Below, one piece after another: positions 16,162 through 22,720 of a DNA stretch of 22,720 bases. The first letter of the stretch is position 1. Each line of letters opens with the position of its first letter. The stretch spans positions 47,024 to 69,743 of the forward strand of contig DJRM01000039.1 in NCBI GenBank assembly GCA_002440085.1, written 5' to 3'. The notes under the pieces were generated by a model, which was given only the letters and a program-made list of their open reading frames with translations, did no database searches and had not been told where the DNA came from. This stretch comes from Bacteroidales bacterium UBA6360. GTDB taxonomy: Bacteria > Bacteroidota > Bacteroidia > Bacteroidales > UBA932. A program made the position numbers and the translations under genes.

Positions 16162-16224
16162 ATTCATTCTCAACTCCATTTCAGTATTCATTCTCAACTC
16201 CATTTCAGTATTTCATTCTCAACT
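16162..16224. repeat. 24-bp tandem repeat upstream of the permease start
   Basis: Two identical 24-bp units (16162-16185 and 16186-16209) are followed by a partial third with one inserted base. Read on the minus strand each unit contains GGAGTTGAGAATGAAT, and the actual permease start (GTTGAAAATGAATACG) resembles the same unit. A minus-strand micro-ORF (MELRMNTEMELRMNLKNEC) runs through the array and ends in a TGA overlapping the first permease ATG. Confidence 0.8.
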
Positions 16225-16253
16225 GAAATAAAGCAACTGAGAGTAAAAGCCGT

Positions 16254-16351
16254 ATAAAAGGATGGGATGCAAGGCGGATGGTGAGGATGAATACCGCAGC
16301 AACCTGATGGTTGTGAGGATTTCATCAAGACATCCAACGAAGCAGACCGCC
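16254..16351 (+). repeat. Palindromic repeat, family B, copy 1
   Basis: Three blocks recur at 22581-22720: ATAAAAGGATGGGATGCAAG with GCG (16254-16276), a core ACCGCAGCAACC-TGAT-GGTTGTGAGGATT (16293-16321), and a right end CAACGAAGCAGACCGCC (16335-16351). Nested pairings are visible: GGCGG/CCGCC outside, GATGAA/TTCATC in the middle (16286-16291 with 16321-16326), and CAACC/GGTTG at the centre. The element sits in the hlyD-permease gap. Which strand is functional is unknown. Confidence 0.7.
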
Positions 16352-16367
16352 TTTTAGGCGGCTTTTA
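16347..16367 (+). terminator. Possible terminator hairpin at the hlyD 3' end
   Basis: CCGCC (16347-16351) pairs with GGCGG (16357-16361) around TTTTA and is followed on the plus strand by CTTTTA. The T-run is interrupted. On the minus strand, where hlyD ends, no T-run follows. CCGCC could alternatively pair with GGCGG at 16273-16277 inside repeat B, giving two exclusive folds. Confidence 0.3.
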
Positions 16368-17642
16368 CTTTATTATCAGTTCATCTTTGTCGCCAAATGA
16401 GTCATACGACGATATAATAACCTTGTCGCCAGGGGCGAGCCCTTCGAGAACCTCGTAATACTGAGGATTCTGCCGGCCTATGCGTACGCTGCGTTTCATT
16501 GCCTTCGTACCGTCGGCATTGAGGACATAGACCCATTTGCCACCGGTGTTCTGGTAGAACGAGCCGCGTGGGATGAGTATGGCCTCGGCGCTCTGGCCGA
16601 GCTGGAGATTGAGATAGTAGGTCTGACCGGTGCGTATGTTCTCCGGCTGCTGGCCCTCGAAGCGGAAGTCAGCCTTGAACTTGCCGTCGCGGACCTCGGG
16701 ATAGACCTTTCGGATGGATGCGGAGTATTTCTCGTTCTGGCGCTCGAAAGTCGCCTCAAGCCCCGGAGCGACACGGTCTATGTAGTGCTCGTCTATCTGA
16801 GCCTCAATCTTGTAGGAATCCAGATTGTTAATCTGTCCTATCTTCGCGCCGGCGGCAACCGACTGCCCGAGCTCCACGTCGAGCAGACCGAGTTCGCCGC
16901 TGATTGGAGCCTTGACGGAGAGGTTGTCCTTGCGGCGGCGTATCATGTTCATATTCAGCCGCATGTTTTCAAGGCTCTCGTGCATCTGTGCAATCTGGAC
17001 GCTGCGGTAGAGACTGTCCTGACGCTCGCGGTCGGTGACGAGTTCGAGCTTGTCCTTGGCGAGTTCGTAGTCCTCGGAGGCTTTGAGATACTCTTCCCCT
17101 GCTATCAGCTTCTCTTCATAAAGAGCCTTGTTCTGCTCGTAGGCGCGGCGTGCGCGACGAACCTCAATCTGGAGGCTGAGCCGCTCCTGCCGGACGCTCA
17201 GTTTCTGCTGTTCCATGGAAATCATGGTGTTGCGCAGGATGTTTTCCTTTTCAGCGAGTTCGGCCTCGGAATTAAGAATCTGCATGTCAAGGCTTTCGTT
17301 GCCAAGAACGACGATTATGTCACCGGCCTTGACCTTGCTGCCTTCCTCGACGACGATTCGCTGGACATTGCCGCCCTCGGTCGGACTGAGTTGAACGGTG
17401 GTCATAGGCTGCACCTGACCGCTGACCCTGATGTAGTCGTTAAACTCTCCCTGACGGGCGGTACCCGTAAGAATCGTGCTGCCGTCAACACGGAGAACCG
17501 AGCGACGGCCGGTGAGGAGCAGGACGACGACGAGGAGCACGAATGCGCCGAGCGCCCACCATTTTATCGCCTTTTTCGTGAATGCGGCTGCTATGCCCTT
17601 TTTCTTTTCAATTACCTTATCCATAATATTCTTTATTTTCAT
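16365..17642 (-). CDS. HlyD/MacA-type periplasmic adaptor of an efflux system
   Basis: 425 aa from MKIKNIMDK at 17642. A start four codons earlier is open, but GGAGG lies exactly where a ribosome site for 17642 belongs and would otherwise be coding. One N-terminal transmembrane anchor (about 27-45) is followed by a barrel-sandwich half (GGNVQRIVVEEGSKVKAGD), a long alpha-helical hairpin of about 110 residues (roughly 120-235), the second half (VKAPISGELGLLDVELGQSV), then beta-barrel and membrane-proximal domains. It bridges the inner-membrane permease and TolC. It starts 88 bp after tolC and shares its sigma-54 promoter by position. Confidence 0.9.
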   Translation of the reverse strand: MKIKNIMDKVIEKKKGIAAAFTKKAIKWWALGAFVLLVVVLLLTGRRSVLRVDGSTILTGTARQGEFNDYIRVSGQVQPMTTVQLSPTEGGNVQRIVVEEGSKVKAGDIIVVLGNESLDMQILNSEAELAEKENILRNTMISMEQQKLSVRQERLSLQIEVRRARRAYEQNKALYEEKLIAGEEYLKASEDYELAKDKLELVTDRERQDSLYRSVQIAQMHESLENMRLNMNMIRRRKDNLSVKAPISGELGLLDVELGQSVAAGAKIGQINNLDSYKIEAQIDEHYIDRVAPGLEATFERQNEKYSASIRKVYPEVRDGKFKADFRFEGQQPENIRTGQTYYLNLQLGQSAEAILIPRGSFYQNTGGKWVYVLNADGTKAMKRSVRIGRQNPQYYEVLEGLAPGDKVIISSYDSFGDKDELIIK

Positions 17643-17647
17643 TGTGA

Positions 17648-17717
17648 CCTCCATTGTCGCGTGGAGGATATTTTTCTTGCGTCTCGATTTGCGAGACCCC
17701 GCCCAAGCAGAGCTTGG
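17648..17717 (-). promoter_or_regulatory. Three hairpins before hlyD, the last hiding its ribosome site
   Basis: In transcript order: CCAAGC-TCT-GCTTGG (17717-17703), GTCTCG-CAAAT-CGAGAC (17697-17681), and CCTCCA-N8-TGGAGG (17667-17648). The third arm contains the GGAGG that precedes the hlyD ATG by six bases, so the fold would block initiation. A purine-rich ribosome site is unusual for this phylum, which makes the pairing more noticeable. Confidence 0.55.
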
Positions 17718-17730
17718 ATCACCTTTTCAG

Positions 17731-19263
17731 TTATTCTTCCTGGTCTATATAACGAGTTCCATTATAATATGATACCACGCGGCGCTTGAGCTGCCATTTT
17801 AACAGGGCATTGAGGCGCTCGGCCTTGGCCTTGAGATAATTGGAGGAGGCGGTGTTGTATTCGATGGAGGAGATGAGTCCCTGCTCGAACTTGCGGGAGT
17901 TCAGGCGGAAAGACTCTTCCTGGGCATCGGCACGGCGCTCTGCCTGAAGCAGGGCCGACTCGGCGCCGTCTCGGTCACTCACCGCACGGCGGACTTCGGA
18001 CTCGACGTCACGGAGCGACTTGTTGTACTCGATTTCGGCGCGACGGTACTCGTTGCGTCGCTTGGAGAGTTTCGTGAACTTGCTCAGGCGGTCGTAAATC
18101 GGGATGGTGAGCGAGAGCTGGAGATATTCTCCGCCGTTATTGGAGAACTGGCTCCAGTATGGGGTCGGCGTGTAACCGGACTGACCGGGGTAGGTGTAGT
18201 AGCTCGTGGACCAGCCGCCATAGAGTCCGAGGGTAGGCAGGAACTGCCACTTGGCTGTGCGCAGGGCGTATTTCGAGTTGTCGAGTGCCCCTTTTGCTAC
18301 AAGAACCGACGGCATTGACGCGCGCGCCTTGAGAATTATCTCATCAACTGAAACATTTCCGGGAGCACCGATGCCGTCTCCGCGAAAAATTGCGTCTCTT
18401 GCAAGAACCGAATTATCGGAAATTCCCGGATCACCGGAAGTCGCCGCATCCAGAGAACCGAGTGACGTATCTATCACAAGTTCCTCACCCACAGGCCAGA
18501 GCATGATATCTTCGAGGGTTATCTTCGCATCCGTCAGACTGTTGCGTGCCGAAACGAGCTCATATTCCCTGTCCGCGAGGTCAGCCTCCATCTGCACCAC
18601 GTCCGCATGACCCTTCACCCCGAGTTCTTCCTGACGCGAGGCGAGCGTGAGCGCCGACTGCGCGTTTTCGACCTGTTCGGAGAGTATGTTCACGAGTTCG
18701 GTGTAGTAGAGGACGTTGAAATAGGCCTCCATCGTGGCGAGGCAGACCTTGTCCTCTTCCTGCCGCTCCTGCGTAAGTCCCATAGAAAGCGAGGTCTTGG
18801 CAATCTTTATATTGTTTATGGCAGAGAATCCGTTGAAGAGAGTTATACCGGCGGAGACAGACCAGCCATTGTTAAGGGAAGTAGTTGTCACATAAGTGTT
18901 TGTCTCCGGATCAATGGAGCGCCCCCAGCGGTAGTAGCCGTAGGTCGAAGCCTCGATGGTAGGGGTGAAGGCCGTGAGTATGGCGTCGCGTCTGTCAAGT
19001 CTTGCATCTCCGACCTTTGTCCGCTGAGCCTGTACCTGTGCGGCATTTTCCACCGCATATTCCATGCAGTCCTTCAGCGACATCATTTTCACCGCTGTCT
19101 CCGTTTCGCCCTCCGCCACAACCAGGAGCGAATCCTTCATAATGCCAACGGTCTCACCAACAGGACTTTGCCATGAACAGGCAACCTCACTTCCGCTTCC
19201 CTCCACAGAAAACGCAAGCATCGCAAACCCCGCAGATATAATAATAGATGATTTCATATTCAT
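17731..19263 (-). CDS. TolC family outer membrane efflux protein
   Basis: 510 aa from the ATG at 19263, or 508 aa from the in-frame ATG at 19257. Longer reading upstream would cross the sigma-54 promoter and is rejected. A signal peptide (MKSSIIISAGFAMLAFSVEG) opens the protein. The outer membrane efflux protein repeats follow: SLKDCMEYAVENAAQVQAQ starts the first and the long helix pairs around 190-240 and 400-490 form the periplasmic tunnel. It gives the export system its outer-membrane channel. It is first in a tolC-hlyD-permease series and has a sigma-54 promoter with upstream dyads. The predicted leader is only about 10 nt. Confidence 0.92.
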   Translation of the reverse strand: MNMKSSIIISAGFAMLAFSVEGSGSEVACSWQSPVGETVGIMKDSLLVVAEGETETAVKMMSLKDCMEYAVENAAQVQAQRTKVGDARLDRRDAILTAFTPTIEASTYGYYRWGRSIDPETNTYVTTTSLNNGWSVSAGITLFNGFSAINNIKIAKTSLSMGLTQERQEEDKVCLATMEAYFNVLYYTELVNILSEQVENAQSALTLASRQEELGVKGHADVVQMEADLADREYELVSARNSLTDAKITLEDIMLWPVGEELVIDTSLGSLDAATSGDPGISDNSVLARDAIFRGDGIGAPGNVSVDEIILKARASMPSVLVAKGALDNSKYALRTAKWQFLPTLGLYGGWSTSYYTYPGQSGYTPTPYWSQFSNNGGEYLQLSLTIPIYDRLSKFTKLSKRRNEYRRAEIEYNKSLRDVESEVRRAVSDRDGAESALLQAERRADAQEESFRLNSRKFEQGLISSIEYNTASSNYLKAKAERLNALLKWQLKRRVVSYYNGTRYIDQEE

Positions 19264-19281
19264 ACGTTTTGTCCGAGAATA

Positions 19282-19299
19282 CGGGCACCTCCCGTGCCA
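19282..19299 (-). promoter_or_regulatory. Sigma-54 (-24/-12) promoter of the tolC-hlyD efflux operon
   Basis: The minus strand reads TGGCACGGGAGGTGCCCG, with GG and GC ten bases apart and a perfect TGGCACG -24 box; only one base of the TTGC -12 box differs (GTGC). The start point would be near 19273, ten bases before the ATG at 19263. The box is also a short GGCAC/GTGCC dyad. Confidence 0.7.
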
Positions 19300-19354
19300 C
19301 ACGGTACAATCACATATGTATCAACAAGTTAGTCACACACCACCGGCATAATCA

Positions 19355-19392
19355 TGTAAAGAAACTTTACACTCCTGTAAAGAATCTTGACA
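19355..19392. promoter_or_regulatory. Two 17-bp dyads, likely enhancer sites of a sigma-54 activator
   Basis: TGTAAAG-AAA-CTTTACA (19355-19371) is a perfect dyad and TGTAAAG-AAT-CTTGACA (19376-19392) a one-mismatch copy. The centres are 21 bp apart, two helical turns. They lie about 82-120 bp upstream of the predicted tolC start, the usual distance for NtrC-family activators. Their distance to the abiE promoter on the other side is less typical for a repressor. Confidence 0.65.
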
Positions 19393-19452
19393 CCTTCATT
19401 ATAAACCGCATCAATCGCCATATTCGTACACTTTTATATTTCCGAAAATCAC

Positions 19453-19460
19453 TATATTTG
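19453..19460 (+). promoter_or_regulatory. -7 element of the abiE promoter
   Basis: TATATTTG is a perfect TAnnTTTG match, followed by CAG. A T-rich CTTTTAT lies about 17-21 bp upstream in place of a clear TTTG. The start point would be near 19467, leaving a leader of about 12 nt. Confidence 0.55.
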
Positions 19461-19478
19461 CAGAGTTTTAGAAACAAG

Positions 19479-20108
19479 ATGATGAAAAACATAAATTTTC
19501 TGTCATTCCGGGAGAGTTTTGTGAAGTTCGGGTGCATCAGTATCAACCAAATAATGATGCTGTACCCGAACTTTGACACAAACAATCTTACCAGATGGAC
19601 AAAACAGAGACTTCTCCTTCGGTTGAGACGGGGCTGGTACGCGTTCCCGGAACAACTCAAGGTTCCTGACTTTGCAGAATATGTCGCTAACAGGATTTAT
19701 CGCCCGTCATATATAAGCCTGCACACGGCATTGTCATTCTATGGAGTCATTCCTGAAGCCGTCACGGATGTGACCAGCGTGACGACGCTCAAAACAGCCT
19801 CATTCACAAATGAGTTCGGAAAATACAGTTATCGCACAGTCCAGCCGAAGCTTTTCTTCGGGTTTGACATGAAGCCAATGTCAGACGGGCGGACTGTCCA
19901 GATTGCCACTCCCGAAAAGGCGATGCTTGACCTGCTCTATCTGTATCCAATCTACAACTCGGAAGAAGACATGCTTGAACTGCGCCTGGATGAAGCCTTC
20001 ATGGAAGATGAATTTGACAGGGCAAAGGCAGACGCATATCTCAAAAATATTGGCAATAAAGCGCTCAACGACAGGACACAAACTCTTTATAAAGCATACG
20101 GACTATGA
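19479..20108 (+). CDS. abiEi: AbiEi-type antitoxin (type IV toxin-antitoxin system)
   Basis: 209 aa from the ATG at 19479; the next codon is also ATG. Reading can be extended 77 codons upstream but that would cross the promoter and dyads. The N-terminus carries a winged helix-turn-helix (about 10-55, including ISINQIMMLYP and a basic LLRLRRGWYAFPE). This is followed by a transcriptional-regulator-like domain with YISLHTALSFYGVIPE and TPEKAMLDLLYL, the usual AbiEi signatures. AbiEi proteins repress their own promoter and counter the toxin without binding it directly. It overlaps the toxin gene by 4 bp (ATGA), so the two are translated together. The pair is AT-richer than its neighbours, in keeping with acquisition. 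Confidence 0.88.
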   Translation: MMKNINFLSFRESFVKFGCISINQIMMLYPNFDTNNLTRWTKQRLLLRLRRGWYAFPEQLKVPDFAEYVANRIYRPSYISLHTALSFYGVIPEAVTDVTSVTTLKTASFTNEFGKYSYRTVQPKLFFGFDMKPMSDGRTVQIATPEKAMLDLLYLYPIYNSEEDMLELRLDEAFMEDEFDRAKADAYLKNIGNKALNDRTQTLYKAYGL

Positions 20109-20887
20109 TAGACATAAATCTCATACGCAGCTATTTTCCGGGCACGATACGAAACAACGCCGCTTTCGACAAACACATGCTGAAAGAATACCTCCAGCTG
20201 ATGATTCTTGATTTCATATCCTCTTCCACATATGCCGGGAAACTATGTTTTATAGGAGGTACGAACCTGAGGTTAGTCTACGGAATTGACCGTTTCTCGG
20301 AAGATCTGGATTTTGACTGCAAGGATATGACAAAAGAGGATTTCATGAACATGACTGACGACATTCTGGTTTTCCTGCGGAAGAATGACCTCAACGTGGA
20401 AACTCGGGACAGGGAGAATCCGAAACTCACCGCATACAGAAGAAACCTCTATTTCCCGGGGCTTCTTTTCGAAATGAAACTGACCGGACACAAGGAAGAG
20501 CGTTTTCTCATAAAGATAGAGGCACAGGATCAGGGCGTAAACTACAGGACAGAAGTCGTCGATGTCAAAAGCTGCGGATTCTTCTTTCCCATTCAGGCTC
20601 CACCAAAGGAAGTACTATGTGCGATGAAAGTATCAGCACTGCTTTCACGGGCCAAGGGCCGCGATTTCTATGATTCAATGTTCCTGCTGTCACAGGTAAT
20701 GCCGGACTTCATTTTTTTGAAGAAACGCGCCGGAATCGGTTCGATCGATGAGCTCAAAGCAGCAATAGGCGACATGCTCGCCAGGACAGACCTCGCCTCC
20801 AAGTCAAAGGATTTCGAGCACCTGCTGTTCAACTCCACAAACTGTTCAAAGATCCTTCGCTTCAAAGAGTTTGTGGATTCATTATAA
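20105..20887 (+). CDS. abiEii: AbiEii/AbiGii-type nucleotidyltransferase toxin
   Basis: 260 aa. DUF1814-type nucleotidyltransferase; relatives act as bacteriostatic toxins giving phage abortive infection or plasmid stabilisation, and the related MenT toxins modify tRNA. The polymerase-beta-like motif is intact: GGTNLRL (51-57) and RFSEDLDF (63-70) with two metal aspartates at 67 and 69. A later KVSALLSRAKGRDFYDSMFLL supplies the conserved lysine and RDxYD. It starts within the antitoxin stop and ends one base before the convergent tilS stop. All motifs look intact, so the toxin is probably functional. Confidence 0.9.
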   Translation: MIDINLIRSYFPGTIRNNAAFDKHMLKEYLQLMILDFISSSTYAGKLCFIGGTNLRLVYGIDRFSEDLDFDCKDMTKEDFMNMTDDILVFLRKNDLNVETRDRENPKLTAYRRNLYFPGLLFEMKLTGHKEERFLIKIEAQDQGVNYRTEVVDVKSCGFFFPIQAPPKEVLCAMKVSALLSRAKGRDFYDSMFLLSQVMPDFIFLKKRAGIGSIDELKAAIGDMLARTDLASKSKDFEHLLFNSTNCSKILRFKEFVDSL

Positions 20888-22501
20888 TCAACGAAGATTC
20901 GGAGTTATGGTGAAGCGCAGGATGCTGCAGGTCTGCGGGGTCACGCGGACGGAGTCGTCGATGCGGTGGCCGAGGAGAGCGAGGACGTGGCGGGAGGATT
21001 TCTCGGTCGGAACGGGTTGCGGGATTCTTGACGGATGGGATGATGTTTCCGACTCATCTGCCTGGCTTTCAATGAATATGGCGGAACGTTTCTGTGGTAG
21101 GCTGAATTTTAGGTCGGTAAAGAGGTCGCTGATTTTCTTGCGGCCGCGGCAGCCGAGAGGACGCATCCAGTCGCCGTCCTGCCATGTGCGGAGCTTCAGC
21201 GGGAAACGGACCTTGTCAGCATCGACGACAGTCACGCCGAGGGGCTGGCGGGGATTGAAATTGGCCGGGCGGTCAAGAAGTTCGACCTTGACGAGGTTTC
21301 CGCTGAAATGGTATTCTCCGGGAGCGATTACTGCAAGTTCTTTGTAACCAATGCCTTTGAGTGAAACGCCAGCTTTTGGATGGCAGAATGGAGCGCATCC
21401 GTTTTCAGAGCCGGAGTTCACGCCCGAAAAGTCACTGTTCGTGGCAGGCAATCTCAATGGACTGACTATCAAAGATGTACTCGTCATCACGAGGCTGTGG
21501 GTCGGGCTGTAGAAAATTTTACCGCTGACCGTGCGGTCTGATTCAAGAAGGTCCTCGACCTGGCCGATGACGGAGCTGTTGAAAGAATACCTTTCAAGAT
21601 AGAGGAACAGCGCATATCTCCAGCCCTTGCTCCGTGACACTATCTTGTCAAGCAGAGCGGCGTCCGGAGAGCAGTCATCACCCTGCCCCGAAACAGCCGA
21701 CGGAAAGTCCCAGTCGAAAAGTCCGCCCGTGCATGCAGGGCCGCCACCACTAAAATAATCACCCACAATAGCCTGTGCTTCAGAGAAATGTCGCATGTTG
21801 CGGTTCAGCGTCTTCACGACCGAAGGGTTGAGCCGTTCAAGAAGCGGGATTACCTCGTTTCTGATGAGGTTACGCTTGTATTCGGTGTCCCTGTTCGTGC
21901 GGTCCTCGCGCCATGAGAGCCCCTGCTTGTGGGCGTATCCCTCAATCTGATCGCGAGTCATTCCGAGCAGCGGGCGCCAGATATTCAGCGTTTCAGGAAA
22001 GTCTGCCACCATACATCCGAGAGCCGCGGCAAGTTCCTCACCAGCCTCCACGTTCTGTACAGACGCTGTCTGCATCCCGCAGATTCCCCGAAGTCCCGTT
22101 CCTCGCACAAGGTTCAGCAGAAGCGTTTCGGCATTATCGTTGGCATTGTGTGCAATCGCCACAGCCTCATATCCATATTCCTTGCATAGCTTGGCAAACC
22201 ACCCATAGCGCAGTTCCCTCGCAGCCATCTCAATGCTCGCCTTTCGCGAACGCGCGTAGCCAAGCGTGTCAAAATCAATATGATGAAATTTCACCCCTCT
22301 CTTCTCGCACCAGTCTCGCACAAACTCCGCATCAGCGTCACTTTCCTCGCCGCGAAGACGGAAATTACAATGAGCCACAGCGAAATCCGCAATTCCCTGC
22401 CGGTACAGCATATCCGCAAGAGTAATGGAATCCACTCCCCCGCTTACGCCCACCACTAAAGGCGAGTCGTCAGACCGACATATTTTTCCCGCAATTCCCA
22501 T
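20888..22501 (-). CDS. tilS: tRNA(Ile)-lysidine synthase
   Basis: 537 aa. The enzyme adds lysine to C34 of the CAU-anticodon tRNA(Ile) using ATP, converting its decoding from AUG to AUA. The PP-loop motif SGGVDS is at 20-25, followed by HCNFRLRGEESDADAEF, IAHNANDNAETLLLNLVRG and the RPLLGMTRDQIE region. The C-terminal TilS domain has DGDWMRPLGCRGRKKISDLF. Length exceeds the usual 430-460 aa because of a Gly/Ser/Pro-rich stretch around 250-285 and another around 365-385, both without recognisable motifs. Its stop codon directly abuts that of the abiEii toxin on the opposite strand. Confidence 0.94.
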   Translation of the reverse strand: MGIAGKICRSDDSPLVVGVSGGVDSITLADMLYRQGIADFAVAHCNFRLRGEESDADAEFVRDWCEKRGVKFHHIDFDTLGYARSRKASIEMAARELRYGWFAKLCKEYGYEAVAIAHNANDNAETLLLNLVRGTGLRGICGMQTASVQNVEAGEELAAALGCMVADFPETLNIWRPLLGMTRDQIEGYAHKQGLSWREDRTNRDTEYKRNLIRNEVIPLLERLNPSVVKTLNRNMRHFSEAQAIVGDYFSGGGPACTGGLFDWDFPSAVSGQGDDCSPDAALLDKIVSRSKGWRYALFLYLERYSFNSSVIGQVEDLLESDRTVSGKIFYSPTHSLVMTSTSLIVSPLRLPATNSDFSGVNSGSENGCAPFCHPKAGVSLKGIGYKELAVIAPGEYHFSGNLVKVELLDRPANFNPRQPLGVTVVDADKVRFPLKLRTWQDGDWMRPLGCRGRKKISDLFTDLKFSLPQKRSAIFIESQADESETSSHPSRIPQPVPTEKSSRHVLALLGHRIDDSVRVTPQTCSILRFTITPNLR

Positions 22502-22557
22502 ATATTCCCAATTTTAGAAACTCCCCCCTAAAAAAAACAAAAGGCGTCCCCTTCCTG

Positions 22558-22565
22558 CGAAGATA
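22558..22565 (-). promoter_or_regulatory. -7 element of the tilS promoter
   Basis: The minus strand reads TATCTTCG followed by CAGG, one mismatch from TAnnTTTG. The start point would be near 22551, giving a leader of about 50 nt. The -33 region would fall at the left edge of the repeat B core at 22581. Confidence 0.45.
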
Positions 22566-22580
22566 ACACCTTTTCATAAA

Positions 22581-22641
22581 ACCGCAGCAACCTCACGGTT
22601 GTGAGGATTCAAATTATCGCAGTGCAACGCCGCAGATCGCC
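22581..22641 (+). repeat. Palindromic repeat, family B, copy 2 (core and right end)
   Basis: The core ACCGCAGCAACC-TCAC-GGTTGTGAGGATT (22581-22609) matches copy 1 except in the loop, and the right end CAACGCCGCAGATCGCC (22625-22641) matches it at 14 of 17 positions. The left block is not clearly present; AAAAGGCG at 22539-22546 may be a degenerate remnant. TCAC lets CCTCAC/GTGAGG pair as an alternative to CAACC/GGTTG. Confidence 0.65.
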
Positions 22642-22662
22642 AAGCCTGAACTCAAAATTCAA

Positions 22663-22720
22663 ATAAGAGGATGAGATGCAAGGCGCACAAGAAATTTGAA
22701 CCGCAGCAACCTCACGGTTG
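22663..22720 (+). repeat. Palindromic repeat, family B, copy 3 (cut by window end)
   Basis: The left block (22663-22685) matches copy 1 at 21 of 23 positions, and the core (22700-22720) is identical to copy 2 as far as it goes. The core recurs exactly 119 bp after copy 2, suggesting a short array continuing past the window. The left arm AATTTGAA (22693-22700) is the exact complement of TTCAAATT in copy 2 (22608-22615). Confidence 0.65.

Noticed and set aside
16254..16361. Riboswitch or attenuator reading of repeat B plus the following hairpin
   Set aside because: The exclusive GGCGG/CCGCC pairings are on the plus strand, where no downstream gene is read in that direction; the adjacent genes are on the minus strand.
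19355..19392. Dyads as AbiEi operators
   Set aside because: AbiEi proteins do bind inverted repeats in their own promoter, but these dyads lie some 60-100 bp upstream of the abiE -7 box, whereas they fit the enhancer position of the tolC sigma-54 promoter. Kept only as an alternative.
22581..22720. CRISPR-like spacing of two identical cores
   Set aside because: The 119-bp period is too long, the intervening sequence is itself part of the repeat element, and no cas genes are present.

Overview
The window looks like a chromosomal segment from a member of the Bacteroidota, most likely Bacteroidales; I cannot name the genus. Three things point there: promoters with the TAnnTTTG -7 box and a TTTG/TTG-like -33 box and usually no Shine-Dalgarno site; short leaders; and the gene set (rhomboid, endonuclease/exonuclease/phosphatase protein and mutL in a row, lipoproteins, MacB-type efflux with TolC). 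Core genes look GC-rich and the abiE pair looks AT-richer.

Layout: 1-116 holds a structured repeat ending in a terminator. 181-2705 (+) carries a glycerophosphodiesterase lipoprotein and an organophosphate/glycerol-3-phosphate-type MFS transporter, separated by a very large palindrome; together they suggest scavenging of glycerophosphodiesters. Convergent to them, 2700-4415 (-) is a long-chain acyl-CoA ligase. A small cysteine-rich lipoprotein with its own promoter and terminator follows at 4643-4831 (-). A co-oriented run on the minus strand reads from 12865 down to 5026: small membrane protein, mutL, rhomboid protease, membrane endonuclease/exonuclease/phosphatase protein, tsaC, rsmE, cardiolipin synthase and a YfcE-like phosphodiesterase. 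ispF (13017-13529, +) is divergent from this run.

13487-19392 is the regulatory centre of the window. A TolC protein, an HlyD adaptor and an FtsX/MacB-type permease lie in order on the minus strand. The tolC gene has a sigma-54 type -24/-12 promoter with two 17-bp dyads spaced 21 bp apart at the usual enhancer distance. No ABC ATPase gene is present; the hlyD-permease junction instead holds a palindromic repeat and 24-bp tandem repeats. Beyond the permease a second, consensus-perfect sigma-54 promoter points at a gene-free stretch of about 260 nt that is full of strong hairpins and ends in an intrinsic terminator. Its 3' 115 nt recurs at the very start of the window. This is the best candidate for an undescribed element: a sigma-54-dependent structured small RNA or a dispersed transcribed repeat.

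19479-20887 (+) is an AbiEi/AbiEii type IV toxin-antitoxin pair wedged between the efflux operon and tilS (20888-22501, -). The end of the window holds further copies of the palindromic repeat seen between hlyD and the permease.
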